Positions 21,980 to 33,619 of a DNA stretch of 64,000 nucleotides are shown one piece after another. Below the pieces are notes generated by a model. The model searched no databases and had not been told where the DNA came from. It saw only the letters and a program-made list of their open reading frames with translations. This DNA is from Sternotherus odoratus. Lineage: Eukaryota > Chordata > Testudines > Kinosternidae. Each line of letters opens with the position of its first letter. Positions within the stretch are counted from its first letter, which is position 1. The stretch is taken from the NCBI GenBank assembly GCA_032164245.1, contig JAVMKO010000003.1, positions 43,030,890-43,094,889 on the forward strand, read 5' to 3'. Both the position numbers and the translations under genes were made by a program.

Positions 21980-22809
21980 CAAGGCCGGATTTCACTCTTG
22001 TGGACCCGGGCTATTAGATTTGGTGAGGCCCTGAGTGTTTGCAGTGGGGCAGTGGGCTCAGGGCTGGGGCAGAGTATTGGGGTGCAGCTCCAGCTGAGGG
22101 GTGGGCTCTGGAGTGGGAACAGGGATGGGTCAGGGGGTTTGGTGCAGCAGGAGGTTCAGAGTGTGGGCTCTCAGTGGGAGTTGGATGCTTGAGGGGCCCA
22201 GGGCTGGGACAGGGGTGGGAGGGGTATGAGGTCTGGGAGGGAGTTTGGGAGGGGGCTCTGGGATGGGGTAAGAGGTTGGAGTGCAGGAGGGAGTGCTGGG
22301 TGCAGGCTCCGGCCAGGGAGAATTTACCTTTGGCATCTCCTGGTTGGCAGTGAAGCAGGGCTAAGGCAGGATCTCTGCATGCCCTGGCGTCGCGCTGCTT
22401 TGATCCCTGAGGAGGCTAGAGTGTCTGGCTTCTTGGCAAAGGGTCCAGACCGCTCTGCATGGTGCATGCTGCCCAGGCCCACAGGTGACACCACCACGAT
22501 TCCCATTGGCCATGATACCAGGCCAATGGGAGCTGCAGAGCCGGCGTTGGAGGTGGGGGCAGTGTGCAGAGATTCCCTGAACATCCCTCGCCTATGGGCC
22601 GCGGGGGCACATCTGCAAGCTGGCACTCATGGCTCCATCCCTGGGGGTGGGGCTGCCGTGGCTAAAGGACTGATATCCAGCCCGTGGCATGGAGACTTGC
22701 CGCAGTCTGGATGAAAAGAAGCAATGGGTTGCATCGGGCCTGTGGGGCCTCCCTTTAGCCCAAGGCCCTGGGCTGCAGCCCCTAACGCTCCTGCATTAAT
22801 CCAGCCCCA
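21980..22809. mobile_element. hAT-type MITE, 830 bp, G-rich
   Basis: The left end is CAAGGCCGGATT. The right end, reverse-complemented, is of the form TGGGGCTGGATTAATG. The 8-bp flanks CACATGAG and CACACAAG agree at six positions. The body has a run of GGGCTGGG.CAG.GTTTGG-type phrases and the palindrome TCCCATTGGCC/GGCCAATGGGA (22501-22531). There is no transposase. The long open frames here (for example 22226-22714) are by-products of composition. Confidence 0.7.
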
Positions 22810-22867
22810 CACACAAGCATGTTGCCTACTAACTGGCCCAGTTATGTGCTGCAGGCATGTATTAAAA

Positions 22868-23096
22868 CAGTAGTTCTCAAACTATTGTTCTGATGACCCT
22901 TTTCACATAGCAAGCCTCTGTGTGTGATTCCCCCCCCTCCCCCTTATAAATTAAAACCATGTTTTTACATATTAAACACCATTATAAATGCTGGAGGCAA
23001 AGCATGGTTTGGGGTGGAGGCTGACAGCTCACAACCCCCCATATAATAACCTTGTGACCACCTGAGGGGTCCCAACCCCCAGTTTGAGAACCCCTG
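22868..23096. mobile_element. hAT (Charlie-like) MITE
   Basis: The ends are CAGTAGTTCTCAAACT and, reverse-complemented, CAGGGGTTCTCAAACT. These are the same end type as the element at 8759-9339. The inner phrase GACCACCTGAGGGGTCC is also typical. The 8-bp flanks are only weakly similar, so the target duplication has decayed. Confidence 0.8.
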
Positions 23097-23105
23097 CAAA
23101 AAGTT

Positions 23106-23271
23106 CCCCAGCGTGCATTAATATAGGTCCATTTCAAACAGCGTACATTAATGTGCACTAGAGAACTTTTAGTGTGCACCAACCAGGTCCACATTTTAGT
23201 GCACGGTACGCTGGTGTGCATTAGCATTTACATCCTGAAGGGGTTCACTATGGTGCTATGTAGACAAGCCC
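23106..23271. mobile_element. PIF/Harbinger-like MITE, 5' truncated
   Basis: The right terminus, GTGCTATGTAGACAAGCCC, matches the intact copy at 34183-34422 when reverse-complemented. The inner parts contain TGTGCATTAG and AGGTCCACA phrases of that family. No left terminus is present. Confidence 0.65.
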
Positions 23272-25166
23272 TTGTTGGCAGCCAGAGCAGACTCATTAAA
23301 CCTTTCATGTGGATCAGCTACTGGAAAACCAGCAAAGACCTAGATACCCCTATTCAGGGTTATTTATGACCTTACCCAGCTGTCTTTACATCCTCACTTC
23401 TATAAGCACCAAATATTTACAAATGTCACCAAACTAAAATTTTGAAAAGGGTCTAGTCTGGCAAACCTTTATTCTCATGAGAAGTCATGTGTGCATGTGG
23501 GAAGACCCACTGACTTCAAAAGGTATGCTTGAGTGAGTTAGGGCTATTTGCATGATTATGTGTTTTCAGATTGATGCCTCGCATTGTAAGTATTGGCTAC
23601 GTGATTCCAGTTACATTGGGTAAAGAAGCTGTTGCTGTTCTGATGTATCTGAACATTCAGACTAATAGGGTGAAATCCATAAAAATAGTTGTACTGTAGT
23701 GACACCACTTGGATGTATTAATATATGTTAAGACTGTTGTCCAGCTTCTCCTGTCCTTAATTGAATTTTATAGTGTCTTACCCAGTGTCTTTGGCCATCC
23801 TTCCTTATATTCCATAGTATCTACACAGCAATCGATAAGGCTGTATTCAGAGTGAGAGTGGCAGAATCTGGCCCCTATATTAGCAGTACTTCTGTGTAGT
23901 CCAGTTTGTTGTCATGGGTCTATACCGTTCTGTGGATTTTGGTGAGCAGAGTATTAAGTCGCTTATGAAAAGAGGTCTAATTCACAGTGGACTCTTTTCA
24001 CTGAACAAAAAATTTTCACTATGTGTGTGAGATCGGTGAGCTTAGTCTTGAAACTTTAACACAAGACGTTGAAAAAGATTGTAATTCAATTTATTGCCTA
24101 CATTGTCATGCTTCTAATTCCCAGTCATGAGGATATCTAAAATCCCAGAGTTATACGCTCTTATTTCATTATAAAATTAGTTTATCCTGGCCAAATGAAG
24201 CAGAATTTATTCCATCTCTCTTTTATCTTATCACAATTACATTTATCTTCCATTATAACCTATTATTAGAGGTTATATCATGTCTAGCTTTACCATGTGC
24301 CATGTTGCAGTTGAATCTGGTCTAGCACTGCCTCCCTGGAGTTACTGATACAATTTGCATGGAATTCTTTTTAAAATCACTTCATCTTCTCTGTACGAGT
24401 TAGTCTGATTGAATTCCATCGAAAGATAAATGCTAGAGGCCAGTGTTATGTTCTCTATCAGTTGACTGAAGGAATATACTTACTATGAATGCAGCGTCAC
24501 AGCAACAACAAACAAGAATGAAATATTTAAAATAACCGATTTGATTTTTATTTTCTTAAATTCTGAATATTTTTAAAGATAGTAAGGACAACATTTATAC
24601 TACTTACCACTTAATAGGATTAGAAGATCTTTCTCTTAAACGTAAGCTCTGCAGGATGACCCGGTTTAATAAGAAAACAAATATATCTCAGGATTTAAAC
24701 ATGTTTAAATGGAAGGTAATATGCTAGATTAACAGCTTCAAGAAAAGCAATTTCACTAAAAATGTACTCAGCTGAATAGCTGCCAGATTATGGCTCAATA
24801 GATTTTTAGCTAAAGCATTGTGTATCTGTGATGATTTTTTAATGTTATCATCATCTTCTCTGATAACGTTGAGTAAGAGAGATTTCCTGTATAGCTAGTT
24901 AGCTAAGTGTAATATACATATGTATTGAAATGCATGAGCTGGGGATAACATCCTACAATCCATTCTATTATTCTGAGTAATGGAGAAAATGATATTATAA
25001 TTTCAAATTCCACATGCTATGCTTATTACTCGCATTACATCTGTTATCCTAATGGTACAATTTGGAGCAGTTGGCTTTCCCCTCTGTCCCACACTATTCT
25101 GTGAGAGAAAGGCAAAATGTTTACCTTTTAAATTACTGACTTATTCTTGCATATCTCAAAAGTAAG
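23272..25166. other. AT-rich stretch, no recognised feature
   Basis: No repeat ends, RNA genes or protein domains were recognised. Confidence 0.4.
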
Positions 25167-25172
25167 CACATG

Positions 25173-26299
25173 TAAGCGGGGGAATAGTCCCGCTGTTGTG
25201 GGGAACTCTCCTGGCTTCTGTACCACCCCGGTGAAATGGGCTAGCGGAAGAATCCGAGTACTCGCTCCCACTTCCCTTACCCAGAGGCCTCCCTGACCTT
25301 GAGGACTCCCCTTCCACTCTCCTGTCTGATGGAGTCCTCGTAACCCCAACAAGTCTGGGCCCAGGATTCCTGGGGGACTTAACCCCAAACCGTGCTGTGG
25401 TTACCTAGGTCAGAGGCTAGGGTGTCCCCACTCCGGGGTCATCCCTCTGCACTGGACACTTCACTGACCCACATAAAACTTACAGCAAATGCAAATTATT
25501 TAATTAACAATTTATCTTAAAAATGAACAAAGAAGAAATAGAATGGTTAGGGGAATCCTGCCCCATGGCAGGGAGCATTACACATAATGTCTCTGGAGTG
25601 TCAGGACAGTTTTCAGTCTGTTCCTTGTAGGGCCCAGGCCTCCTCCTTAGCTGTGCTGCAGGGTGGCTATGACTTGGACGCTTCCTCTGGTGGGGTCCAC
25701 ACGCTCCCAGCCTCTGGACGGCTCCAGCCCAGTTCCACCCTCTGTGTCAGCTCCACGCTGCCTCAACATGACGACTGCTGCTGCTCTGCCTCCAGAACAG
25801 CCCCTCTGGTCCCTCTGGCTGTTCCAGCTCTGCTTCCAGCACACGGCTTCTCTGCAGGCAGCCCCTATGTCTCTTCCCCCAGCACTGACCTCTCAGCCTC
25901 TGATTCCTGCAGCTGCTCCCAGGGCAGCTCTGTCTCTCTGGGCTGGGCTCTGGCTTTGGGGCTGCAGCTCTGCTCCCAGCACAGGGTCTGTCTCTCTGGG
26001 CTGCTTCGCTGGCCCCTCCGGATCTGGCCCAGCTCTATTCTCCAGCTCAGCTCTGGCTCCTCTCCCTCTGGCCCAGGCAATTCCAGCTCACACACGTAGG
26101 ACGGGACCCATCCTGCCCTCCTGACTCCTTGATTAGTCCCCCGGCCTTGTCAGTCAGGAGTGCTGGCCTCTCCCCATTGCCCCTGGGGACCGCCAGTCTC
26201 AGGGTCCTGATTGACCATTGACCCCTCCCCCTCTAGGTCCTGGGAGCTAATAATGAAAACACCCCACTGAGTGTTAGTAAGGGGCTAACAGTTCCCTTA
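25173..26299. mobile_element. LTR-like element, about 1.13 kb, with 6-bp flanking duplication
   Basis: The element is flanked by the direct repeat CACATG (25167-25172 and 26300-26305). It begins TAAGCGGG and ends GTTCCCTTA, so the ends are short inverted repeats (TAAGsGG/CCyTTA). The middle is C/T-rich with repeated CTCTGG and CAGCTCTG phrases. I recognise the sequence as a turtle repeat that resembles an ERV LTR, but a clean TG...CA with a matching duplication cannot be drawn, so the class is open. The Ser/Pro-rich frames 25587-26124 are by-products. Confidence 0.55.
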
Positions 26300-26395
26300 C
26301 ACATGTGCCTAACTTTAAGCATGTGACTTCAATGGGACTATTCATATGCTTAAAATTAGGCACATGCTTACATATACTGGTTTGGGACAATAGGG
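26300..26395. repeat. Palindromic repeat (CACATGCTTAA family), copy 3, split by the LTR-like element
   Basis: CATGTGCCTAACTTTAAGCA is followed by TTCAATGGGACTATTCATAT and TTAAAATTAGGCACATGCTT, the two arms of the family. The left edge (AAGTAAGCACATG, 25160-25172) lies before the LTR-like element. That element therefore inserted into this repeat. Confidence 0.7.
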
Positions 26396-26507
26396 TCAGA
26401 TTCTGTCCATCCTTAGTTACATGGATTGCTACCTTCCTCCACAAGTAGGGCCACTGATTTTAATAGCATTACTTAATAATCACACATCGACAGGCACAGA
26501 GCAAAGC

Positions 26508-26629
26508 TAGGGTGACCAGATGTTCCAATTTTATAGTGATAGTCCCGATTTTTGGGTCTTTCTCTTTTATAGGCTCCTATTACCCCACACCCCATCCCGA
26601 TTTGTCACACTTTCTGTCTAGTCACCCTA
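26508..26629. mobile_element. hAT MITE, 122 bp
   Basis: The ends are TAGGGTGACCAGA and, reverse-complemented, TAGGGTGACTAGA. The 8-bp duplication AGCAAAGC is exact (26500-26507 and 26630-26637). Confidence 0.92.
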
Positions 26630-26637
26630 AGCAAAGC

Positions 26638-27495
26638 ATAACTCTAGTTGTGAATAAAGCAGAATTGGACTCATAGTGACCTTCCAACTTGTGACAAATT
26701 TAGAGCTAATCAGATGTAAAAATGTCTGTTTGGAAAGCAGAGGAGTCGTTTGTTCCATCTCAGATTTCTTTAGATTTATCCAGAGTAATAAGAATACCTA
26801 TCCTTTAACTCTAGGCACCTTTGATATAACGTAAAGTACAAATTTGTCAAATATAGAACCCCAGTATAATATCACAACAGCTCAAAGATATAAATATCTG
26901 ATCTGAGCGACTCTTGACCTCATTAAATCAACCCACTGTCATGCAGCAAGTAGTATAAGGAATCAATTTGAAAAGTAGAATGGGTTGTATTCATGAAATA
27001 CTTTTAATCTCTTCTAGGTGAATGATACTTCGCAGCATGTTCACTATGCAGAAAAAAGTAAATGTTCCTTTTTAATGTAAATCTATCTTCCTAAACTCCT
27101 TTTTCTTCTTTCCTTCCTATGTATGGCCACCTGTCAGTAAGGCACCTGAAGTTCTGTGGTTCCAGAAAGCAGCAAGGTAGCAGTAAGCCTAAATCTAGAA
27201 TATAAAATGCTCCCACATGCACATTAATCATAAATCAAAAAAGAAGGTTGTAAAAAAAATTAGATCTTACAACAGCAGCAGTAAATGCCATTATAATATG
27301 GATGTTATGCACATGTTTACTCTGCTACTCCATAGCAAGTCATAGTCAGCTTAGTGCACTATATATTAGATGCTTACATATTCTTACCAGAAAGTTAGAT
27401 AACATTAAAGAACAGATAGACATCTTGAAATAAGACACACCATTGTGAATTCTATTATATTCACTTTACTGTGAGTGCAGGAGGAGAAGCATTCC
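26638..27495. other. AT-rich stretch, no recognised feature
   Basis: No supported gene or repeat terminus. Confidence 0.4.
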
Positions 27496-27499
27496 ATAC

Positions 27500-27820
27500 T
27501 AAACAAATAGAAGTTCCTATCTTCTTCACACTGCACACAGTCAACCTGTGGAACTCCTTGCCTGAGGCGGTTGTGAAGGCTAGAACTATAACAGGGTTTA
27601 AAAGAGAACTAGGTAAATTCATGGAGGTTAAGTCCATTAATGGCTATTAGCCAGGATGGGTAAGGAATGGTGTCCGTAGCCTCTGTTTGTCAGAGGGTGG
27701 AGATGGATGGTAGGAGAGATCCTCACTCCCTCTGGGGCACCTAGCATTGGCCACTGTTGGTAGATAGGATACTGGGCTGGATGGACCTTTGGTCTGACAC
27801 AGTATGGCTGTTCTTATTTT
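27500..27820 (+). mobile_element. CR1 LINE 3' end
   Basis: The sequence starts in the last part of ORF2 (CTTCTTCACACTGCACACAG, GTCAACCTGTGGAACTCC). It continues with GGGTTTAAAAGAGAACTAGG and ends in the tail ATGGACCTTTGGTCTGACAC plus AGTATGGCTGTTCTTA. It is the same subfamily as the longer copy at 54593-56033. It is 5' truncated. Confidence 0.9.
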
Positions 27821-27949
27821 CTGATGCATCATTTATTTCTCTCTTGTACTTAAACTTTTGGAGATATTTTGGTTTGTTATCATTTGGAACAATCTCTTTC
27901 TCCTATTTTGTAACTGATTTACCCCAAAAAACCTCAAATCAGATGCAGC

Positions 27950-28088
27950 CAATGTTCCCTCTAAGTTTTGACAGGCTGTGTGCGCAAAAAAATGTATTCT
28001 TTGCAAATTTTTTGTGCGCATGATGTTTCGCTGTGTGCACAGGGTTTAGTATCTGTGTGCACGCACGCACAGCTGAGAGGGAACAGTG
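27950..28088. mobile_element. hAT MITE, 139 bp
   Basis: The termini are CAATGTTCCCTCTAAGTTTT and, reverse-complemented, CACTGTTCCCTCTCAGCTGT. The flanks GATGCAGC (27942-27949) and AATACAGC (28089-28096) match at six of eight positions, as in an aged 8-bp duplication. The core is rich in TGTGTGCGC. Confidence 0.85.
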
Positions 28089-28218
28089 AATACAGCCTTT
28101 AGTTTCCCCTAAGGTCTACTTGTATAAGTATTTTTTCATCCAGCTCAATAAAGTATATGGAGACCACCAAATATCACCATGATCCAGTGGTTCATCCATG
28201 ATTTAGAACACAGGGTTC

Positions 28219-28641
28219 TAAAGCTGGTTGGAAAATGGACTTTTGGTGCCATAGGAAATTCCAATATTTTAAAATTTTCTTTTGTTCCAATTCAGAATGT
28301 GAAGTCAAAATTTACTGTGAGACAACATTTCTGAAATATTTCATTTTGGACTCAACATAATGACCTATTGAAGTGAAACCATTTGTGTTCCAATGACACT
28401 GGAACATTTCATTTTGAGTTTAACATTTTGACTTTTATGTGACATTGAACGTTTCCACCTTATTATGATTAAGTGACAAATTCTGACTTCATGGAAACAG
28501 TTTTTTGATCTTATAAATACTAAACATTTCAATATTTACCTGTCCAAAATTTGGATGAAATTGATATGCTCCAGGTAAATACTTTGAAACAGCATTTTCC
28601 AGTGGAAAACAGTTCTGTCAGAAAACATTTGATCAGCTCTA
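28219..28641. mobile_element. hAT-like MITE (AGCTGGTTGAAAA ends), 423 bp
   Basis: The left end is TAAAGCTGGTTGGAAAA. The right end, reverse-complemented, is TAGAGCTGATCAAATGTTTT. The flanks CAGGGTTC (28211-28218) and CAGAGTTC (28642-28649) match at seven of eight. The body has many AAATTTT and AACATTTCA phrases. A second member is at 46027-46415. Confidence 0.8.
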
Positions 28642-30137
28642 CAGAGTTCTCCCTTTTCTCTAACCACAAGGATTATAGGCCTCCTAACAGTCTGGAAATA
28701 GAGCACTGCCCTATTTACTTCAACTGATATTTAGCAGAGATAAGGCTCAGTTTTTCTAGTCTTGCTTTTACCTTTCGCCAAAAAAAAAATAGAGTAATGT
28801 CACAGTTCTTCCTTGTTCTTCTATTTCGTTGTTATTTTAGCAACCTGCAAAAGTTACCGGTTCTTATACAGATGCTCAGGGAGGTGATGGGGAAGGTGCA
28901 AGGAGACTTTACCTTTGTGGAGCCTCCAAAAAGGCCTGTTACTGTTCTAGCCCTTGAGCTCAAGAGAACAGAGATTCAGCTTCCCCAGTTAGCCTCCAGA
29001 GGTGCCTGGAACCCTGAAGGAGGCAGTAAGTGTTTGGGAGAAGTTGTCCTCTAATGCATGGTGCAGCCTATTGTTGGCATTCCCTGAGAATTTTTCAACT
29101 CATGTCAAGCAAGGCCTCCCACAAAGCTCCCACATACACTGTCCTGTCTAGAGATACTGTTCTTCCACAAACTCTGCATGGGCTTCTGCATTGCCTCCAA
29201 CTCAGGCCATTGTCTAAGTGCCACATTCTGGCCTTGTGTAATCTGTTTTATCCCTGTGGTTTATCAAGGATTTTCAGTTCGCTATGGATAGTGCTATGGT
29301 TTCTGAAACAGTGTACATCACAGAAACTGGGAGATTATGTATATATATTCTGTGGACAGGAATAAGTGTTTTCCATAAATTGTTTAATTTTGTAGCCTAA
29401 AATGTCGCCTATATTTTAATATTCACCCATGTTGAAAATGTCTTTTTAACTATATGTATTTTATAAACACAAACTACGGCAGCATGCTAAAAGATTATGG
29501 ACCCAAACTGACCCAATTCCATTAAGAATGACTCAGCTTTCAGGATAGACCCCTATGAATAAAAGAAAGCTGGCCTTCTGTACTCACTATTTAAGGTATC
29601 TTGGACACCATTGGCACCATTTACTATTAGGAAGTAAAAATAATAAAATCTTTTAAAATACCAGAAAGATAAACTAAACTGATGCAGGAGAATAGGTTCA
29701 CAAGCAACCTCAGAACTTTCTTCTTGCATAGCAGGACTTTCCAACTTGGTTGTTCCTGTTGCAGTGAATGCTAGGCACTCCACTGCAGAATTATCCTCAG
29801 AATACAAAAAAGTAAAATCTTAGTACATAGAAAGCAACAGACAATCTGTTGAATAGGACTAAGAAAGATCAAATATAGAACAAAATAACTATAATTTATT
29901 GGGGTTACTTAGTAGTAATATGTCTCATTTGGAGCTACCTTGGGACATGTATTAGGGATGTACTGGTGGCCACTGTCTGAAAATTTGTGGTTCCACTCAG
30001 AAACAGAGTATAAAAATGACAAAATGGCTACCATTTCTTCATTCTTGGAATAACATGTTACAGAGCTGAACAAGTGTGTTACATTTTATGGTCACTTTAA
30101 GATCTTCAGCTTGCCACCTGACTATTTTTTGTGCAAT

Positions 30138-30300
30138 TTCTGTTCTCATTACAAGCTTTGTCACGAGGCAGAATAATTACAGAGTATAATATGTATTGCC
30201 CTTATATTGTCATTCTTGTTACAGAGCAGAGATAGTAAGGAAAGTAGAAAATCGTACACTATCAATCCATTCTGCTGACAACAATTGTAATGAGAACATA
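30138..30300. repeat. Inverted repeat with arms of about 30 bp
   Basis: GTTCTCATTACAAGCTTTGT (about 30142-30161) pairs with the block ending GACAACAATTGTAATGAGAA (to about 30297). The extended arms include GGCAGAAT and ATTCTGCT. The spacing is about 100 bp. It may be a decayed MITE; no target duplication was found. Confidence 0.5.
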
Positions 30301-31817
30301 AAGTGGTCTGATATTATTTCATTTTCATGACATTCTGAGGACTGTAATTTCGTGGTCCTCCACAAATGCCATACTTGAGATTGAACTGAGATCATAAGTT
30401 ATGTTTAAAAGCAAATGTGGACTCTATATTCTTTAGTATGAACATGCACACACAGATTCAGTCTCCCACATGAAGAATAGATATTTGGAAACTCCTACAT
30501 TTTTAGAGCAGCATTTTGTGTGTTCTTTTAAATAATGCTGGTTTTCATAGAGTTCAAAACTTGTCATAACAAGTGTGGGCCATTTATCATCTTATATGGG
30601 TGAAGAATCAATCAGACTAAATATTCTGGCTTTATGGCTCCTGTGTCGTATTTTCTTAATAATGAAGTGGTCTGAAATTTGTGAAGCAGAAAATCCAGTC
30701 TCACTCTGCTTTGTGACACAAACAAAGAGAAACCTTCAGAGATTTTTTAATAACAATTGAATCTCAATATTTCTGATTACCTCTTTTAAATCATCTCCAT
30801 AATGCCTAAAAACTCAAAAGTAACCTTTCTGCTGTCTATTTTTCTTAATTTGATTGTATGATATATTCGGAAACTCATGAAGAACTAGAACTGACTGGCT
30901 CACATTGCATCTCTTTTCTCCTCCTCCAGAGCTGGCACCTCTATTTGCCTATGTATTAAAATTAATTTAACAAGACAGATAACACTCACACATAGAAAGT
31001 CAAACCCATTAAGGTGCTAACATCCTGTTTGCAAGGATTACCTGTGTCAGCAGACAGGACTACCTAGCAAGAAATAAAATATTATCAGAGCCATTATAAG
31101 AAGACTTTCATGAATTGTGTCTTATAAATATTCAAATTCTGTGTTTCTGTGCCATCCTTGAATAATTCCATGCACTATGAAGTTTGTTTTGTGGTTGGTC
31201 CTGTTTCAGCCCACCCTTAAATCTCATATTTTAACCTCTTTTTTTTTGGTGTGGAGCATAGACATAAATTCTGATCATTGTTAAATCATTTTTTTCTCTT
31301 ATTACGTTTTATGCAGTCTTTCCAGAAGGGTGTATAAAAATAATGAAATTTTAGTTGGAGGGATATTTTGCCCTTTACGATAATGTAATCAGTGAAACGT
31401 GTGGAAACTCCCAAGCAGCTACTTCGAGTGGCAAAAAGGCAATGAAAACCATTTAAAGATGGTGTTTATTTTTCAGAAACCTGTTCTGGTAACCAAATAA
31501 TTCAATATTTAATTATTTTGCCCTTGGGAATTAAGTCAGTTAACTTAGAAATATTTAGCTAAGTTTAACTTTTGAACTAATTGTTTGTGATATTTTCTAA
31601 GAATTTTGGATATCAGCATATGGGTTGGTTTGAGGTTTTGTTTTTGTTTTTTACATACAAAAGTTAAAGTAGTTTGTGTTTTCCCCTTGCTTTTCAGAAG
31701 GGAGAAAACACTGTTATTTGCAAATTGTGATGTCGGGAATGGTTGTCAAATATTTCATTGTTTGCATTGTAGCTGTAGCCTTCATAATTAAATTATGGTG
31801 GATGAATGAGAAGAAAG

Positions 31818-31995
31818 TCCCAATTTAGCAAAGCACTTAAGCTTATACTTAACTTTAAGCATGTAAAAAATCCCATTAACTTTAAACTACATAAGTTTAA
31901 CTTAATATCTCCATGTTAAATCAATGCTTTTTTTTTTTATTTTTATTTTTACATTAACAAGTCTATTTAAGCACCTACCTCGCTGGATTGGGACT
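31818..31995. repeat. Palindromic repeat (CACATGCTTAA family), copy 4
   Basis: The left phrase CCCAATTTAGCAAAGCACTT and the right phrase GGCACCTACCTCGCTGGATT-like end (TTAAGCACCTACCTCGCTGG) are inverted versions of each other. The centre has TTAACTTTAAGCATGT. A T11 run lies inside. Confidence 0.6.
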
Positions 31996-32542
31996 TTGTT
32001 TCTCATTTACCCACCAAAAGAAAGCTTATCTCCAGGAGGTTGGTTAAAATAGATCCCAGTACTGGAGGAAAAGTTTGAAATAAACAATGTATCTAATGTC
32101 AGAGAGTACCTATTCTTGACCAGGCAGTGCAGGGCTGGCCTTATCATGTTAAAATATAGTACATATGAATTGAAATTTGCTTTTGTAGGAAAATAAATAA
32201 TATTCCAGCTATATAGTTTCATTATCCATCAAAGAACTTATTTTCTATTTCATCAGTGGGGAAAAACAACGCAAAAATAAAAATACTTGGAGCGCAGTTC
32301 TACTGTGGAAAGAGACTGTGCAAGTGGCATCCTGGGGTTCCATATTTATTGTCTTTGCATGCTTTCCATTTCGCATTGGCTTAATTTATAAGTAAAAGAT
32401 TCTTCTTTCTAACCACCATCTGTAAAAAATCAGGCTGCAATCTGATAATCAAGCTGTGATTCTTCTGGGTCATCAATAATCCTGTCCTGATTGAGATGTG
32501 CCATGGAAATCACAAAGGTACACCTGTACATCTTGAGATAAA

Positions 32543-32847
32543 GGGTATGTCTTCACTACCTGCCGAATCGGCGGGTAGCAATCGATCTTCTGGCGATCGA
32601 TTTCTCGCATCTTATGAAGATGCGAGAAATCGATCGCGCACGGCGCCCCCGTCGACTGCGGAACTCCAGCTTGCCGGGAGGTGCAAGCTGGAGTCGACAG
32701 GGGAGCGCGCCGCCGACTGCCGCCGCCATGAGGACGAGCGGTAAGTCGGCTGCAGATACGCAAACTTCAGCTACGTGATTCACGTAGCTGAAGTTGCGTA
32801 TCTGCAGTCGATACCCCCACCCCCACCCCCGTAGTGGAGACCAGCCC
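32543..32847. mobile_element. Palindrome-rich PIF/Harbinger-like MITE, 305 bp, copy A
   Basis: The ends are GGGTATGTCTTCACTAC and, reverse-complemented, GGGCTGGTCTCCACTAC. The triplet AAA flanks both sides (32540-32542 and 32848-32850). Inside are two near-perfect hairpins: CGATTTCTCGCATCTT/AAGATGCGAGAAATCG (about 32597-32633), and ATACGCAAACTTCAGCTACG pairing with CGTAGCTGAAGTTGCGTAT (about 32756-32802). A further palindromic block around CGGCGGCAGTCGGCGG is GC-rich. It is the inverted sister of 63421-63725. Confidence 0.88.
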
Positions 32848-32959
32848 AAAGAGTCTTCTTTTGGAACAGTTACACAATTATGCAGCTTCTGCTCTCCAGT
32901 TCACTCTCCTTTAGCTGTATATGCTTTTCAGCATTAACAGGAATTAAAATGATACTATG

Positions 32960-33175
32960 TACCTCTTAAGTATAGTGCTTTACATCTGTGGATCTCAGAA
33001 TATATTATAAAAGAAAGTAAGTGCCATCAATTACCTCCATATTACAAATAAGAAGACCAAGATACAGACTCACTCATGTGACTTGCCCAGTGTTGCTAAT
33101 TAGGTCAGTGGCAGAGCAGAGAATGGAATACAGGTCTCCTGACTCCCAGTTCTAGTGCCTGTCTCTCGGAACACA
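32960..33175 (-). mobile_element. MIR/CORE-SINE relic
   Basis: TACCTCCATATTACAAATAA is followed by GTGACTTGCCCAGTG and GTCAGTGGCAGAGCAGAGAA, then CAGGTCTCCTGACTCCCAGT. This is MIR read from core to tRNA-related head on the minus strand. Confidence 0.75.
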
Positions 33176-33430
33176 CTTCATCTTTGATATTAATCACAGT
33201 AGAAATATAGGGAAACAGAGCAAAGAAATATTGAGTAATATTTTGTCCAGTCAGCTATCTTTAACTCTACTCCAAACTCTTTCAGTGGTTTGGGGGTGAG
33301 ATATAAGATAATAGGCCTTTTCCATCACTAAATTATGTGATTCAGAAGTAAAGAGAATCTAAAGTCCATACCTCTAAGATCGTGCTGCTAAGTGCTACTG
33401 GCTTATCATTCTAAGTCAGTTCTGTCTTGA

Positions 33431-33606
33431 TCATAGAATCTCTGAGTTGGAAGGGATCTCAGGAGATCATCTAGTCCAACACCCTGCTCAAAGCAGGACC
33501 AAACACAATTTTTTGCTCTATCTCCCTAAATGGCCCTCTCAAGAACTGAACTCACAACCCTGGGTTTAGCAGGTTAATGCTCAAACCACTGAGGTATTCC
33601 TCCCCT
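33431..33606 (-). mobile_element. tRNA-derived SINE with a CR1-like tail, copy 1
   Basis: On the minus strand the head reads CCTCAGTGGTTTGAGCATTA then GGGTTGTGAGTTCAGTTC. These are A-box-like and B-box-like RNA polymerase III promoter parts of a tRNA. The tail (GGACTAGATGATCTCCTGAG ... TCTATGA) is CR1-derived, as in the known turtle pol III/SINE type. A CR1 tail lets the CR1 machinery copy the SINE. Confidence 0.85.
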
Positions 33607-33619
33607 CCACCCCCAATTT

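Larger units (their letters stand above)
28642..32539. other. Mostly unrecognised AT-rich sequence
   Basis: An 85-codon frame at 28797-29054 and a few shorter ones show no domain. An inverted repeat (30138-30300) and a palindromic repeat (31818-31995) are listed separately. Confidence 0.4.

Noticed and set aside
22226..22714. 162-codon frame
   Set aside because: It lies wholly in the hAT MITE 21980-22809, with open frames on both strands.
25587..26124. Ser/Pro-rich frames of 153-170 codons
   Set aside because: They lie inside the LTR-like repeat. The C/T-rich composition explains the lack of stops.
28797..29054. 85-codon plus-strand frame
   Set aside because: No domain, no convincing start context or splice sites; length is within chance.
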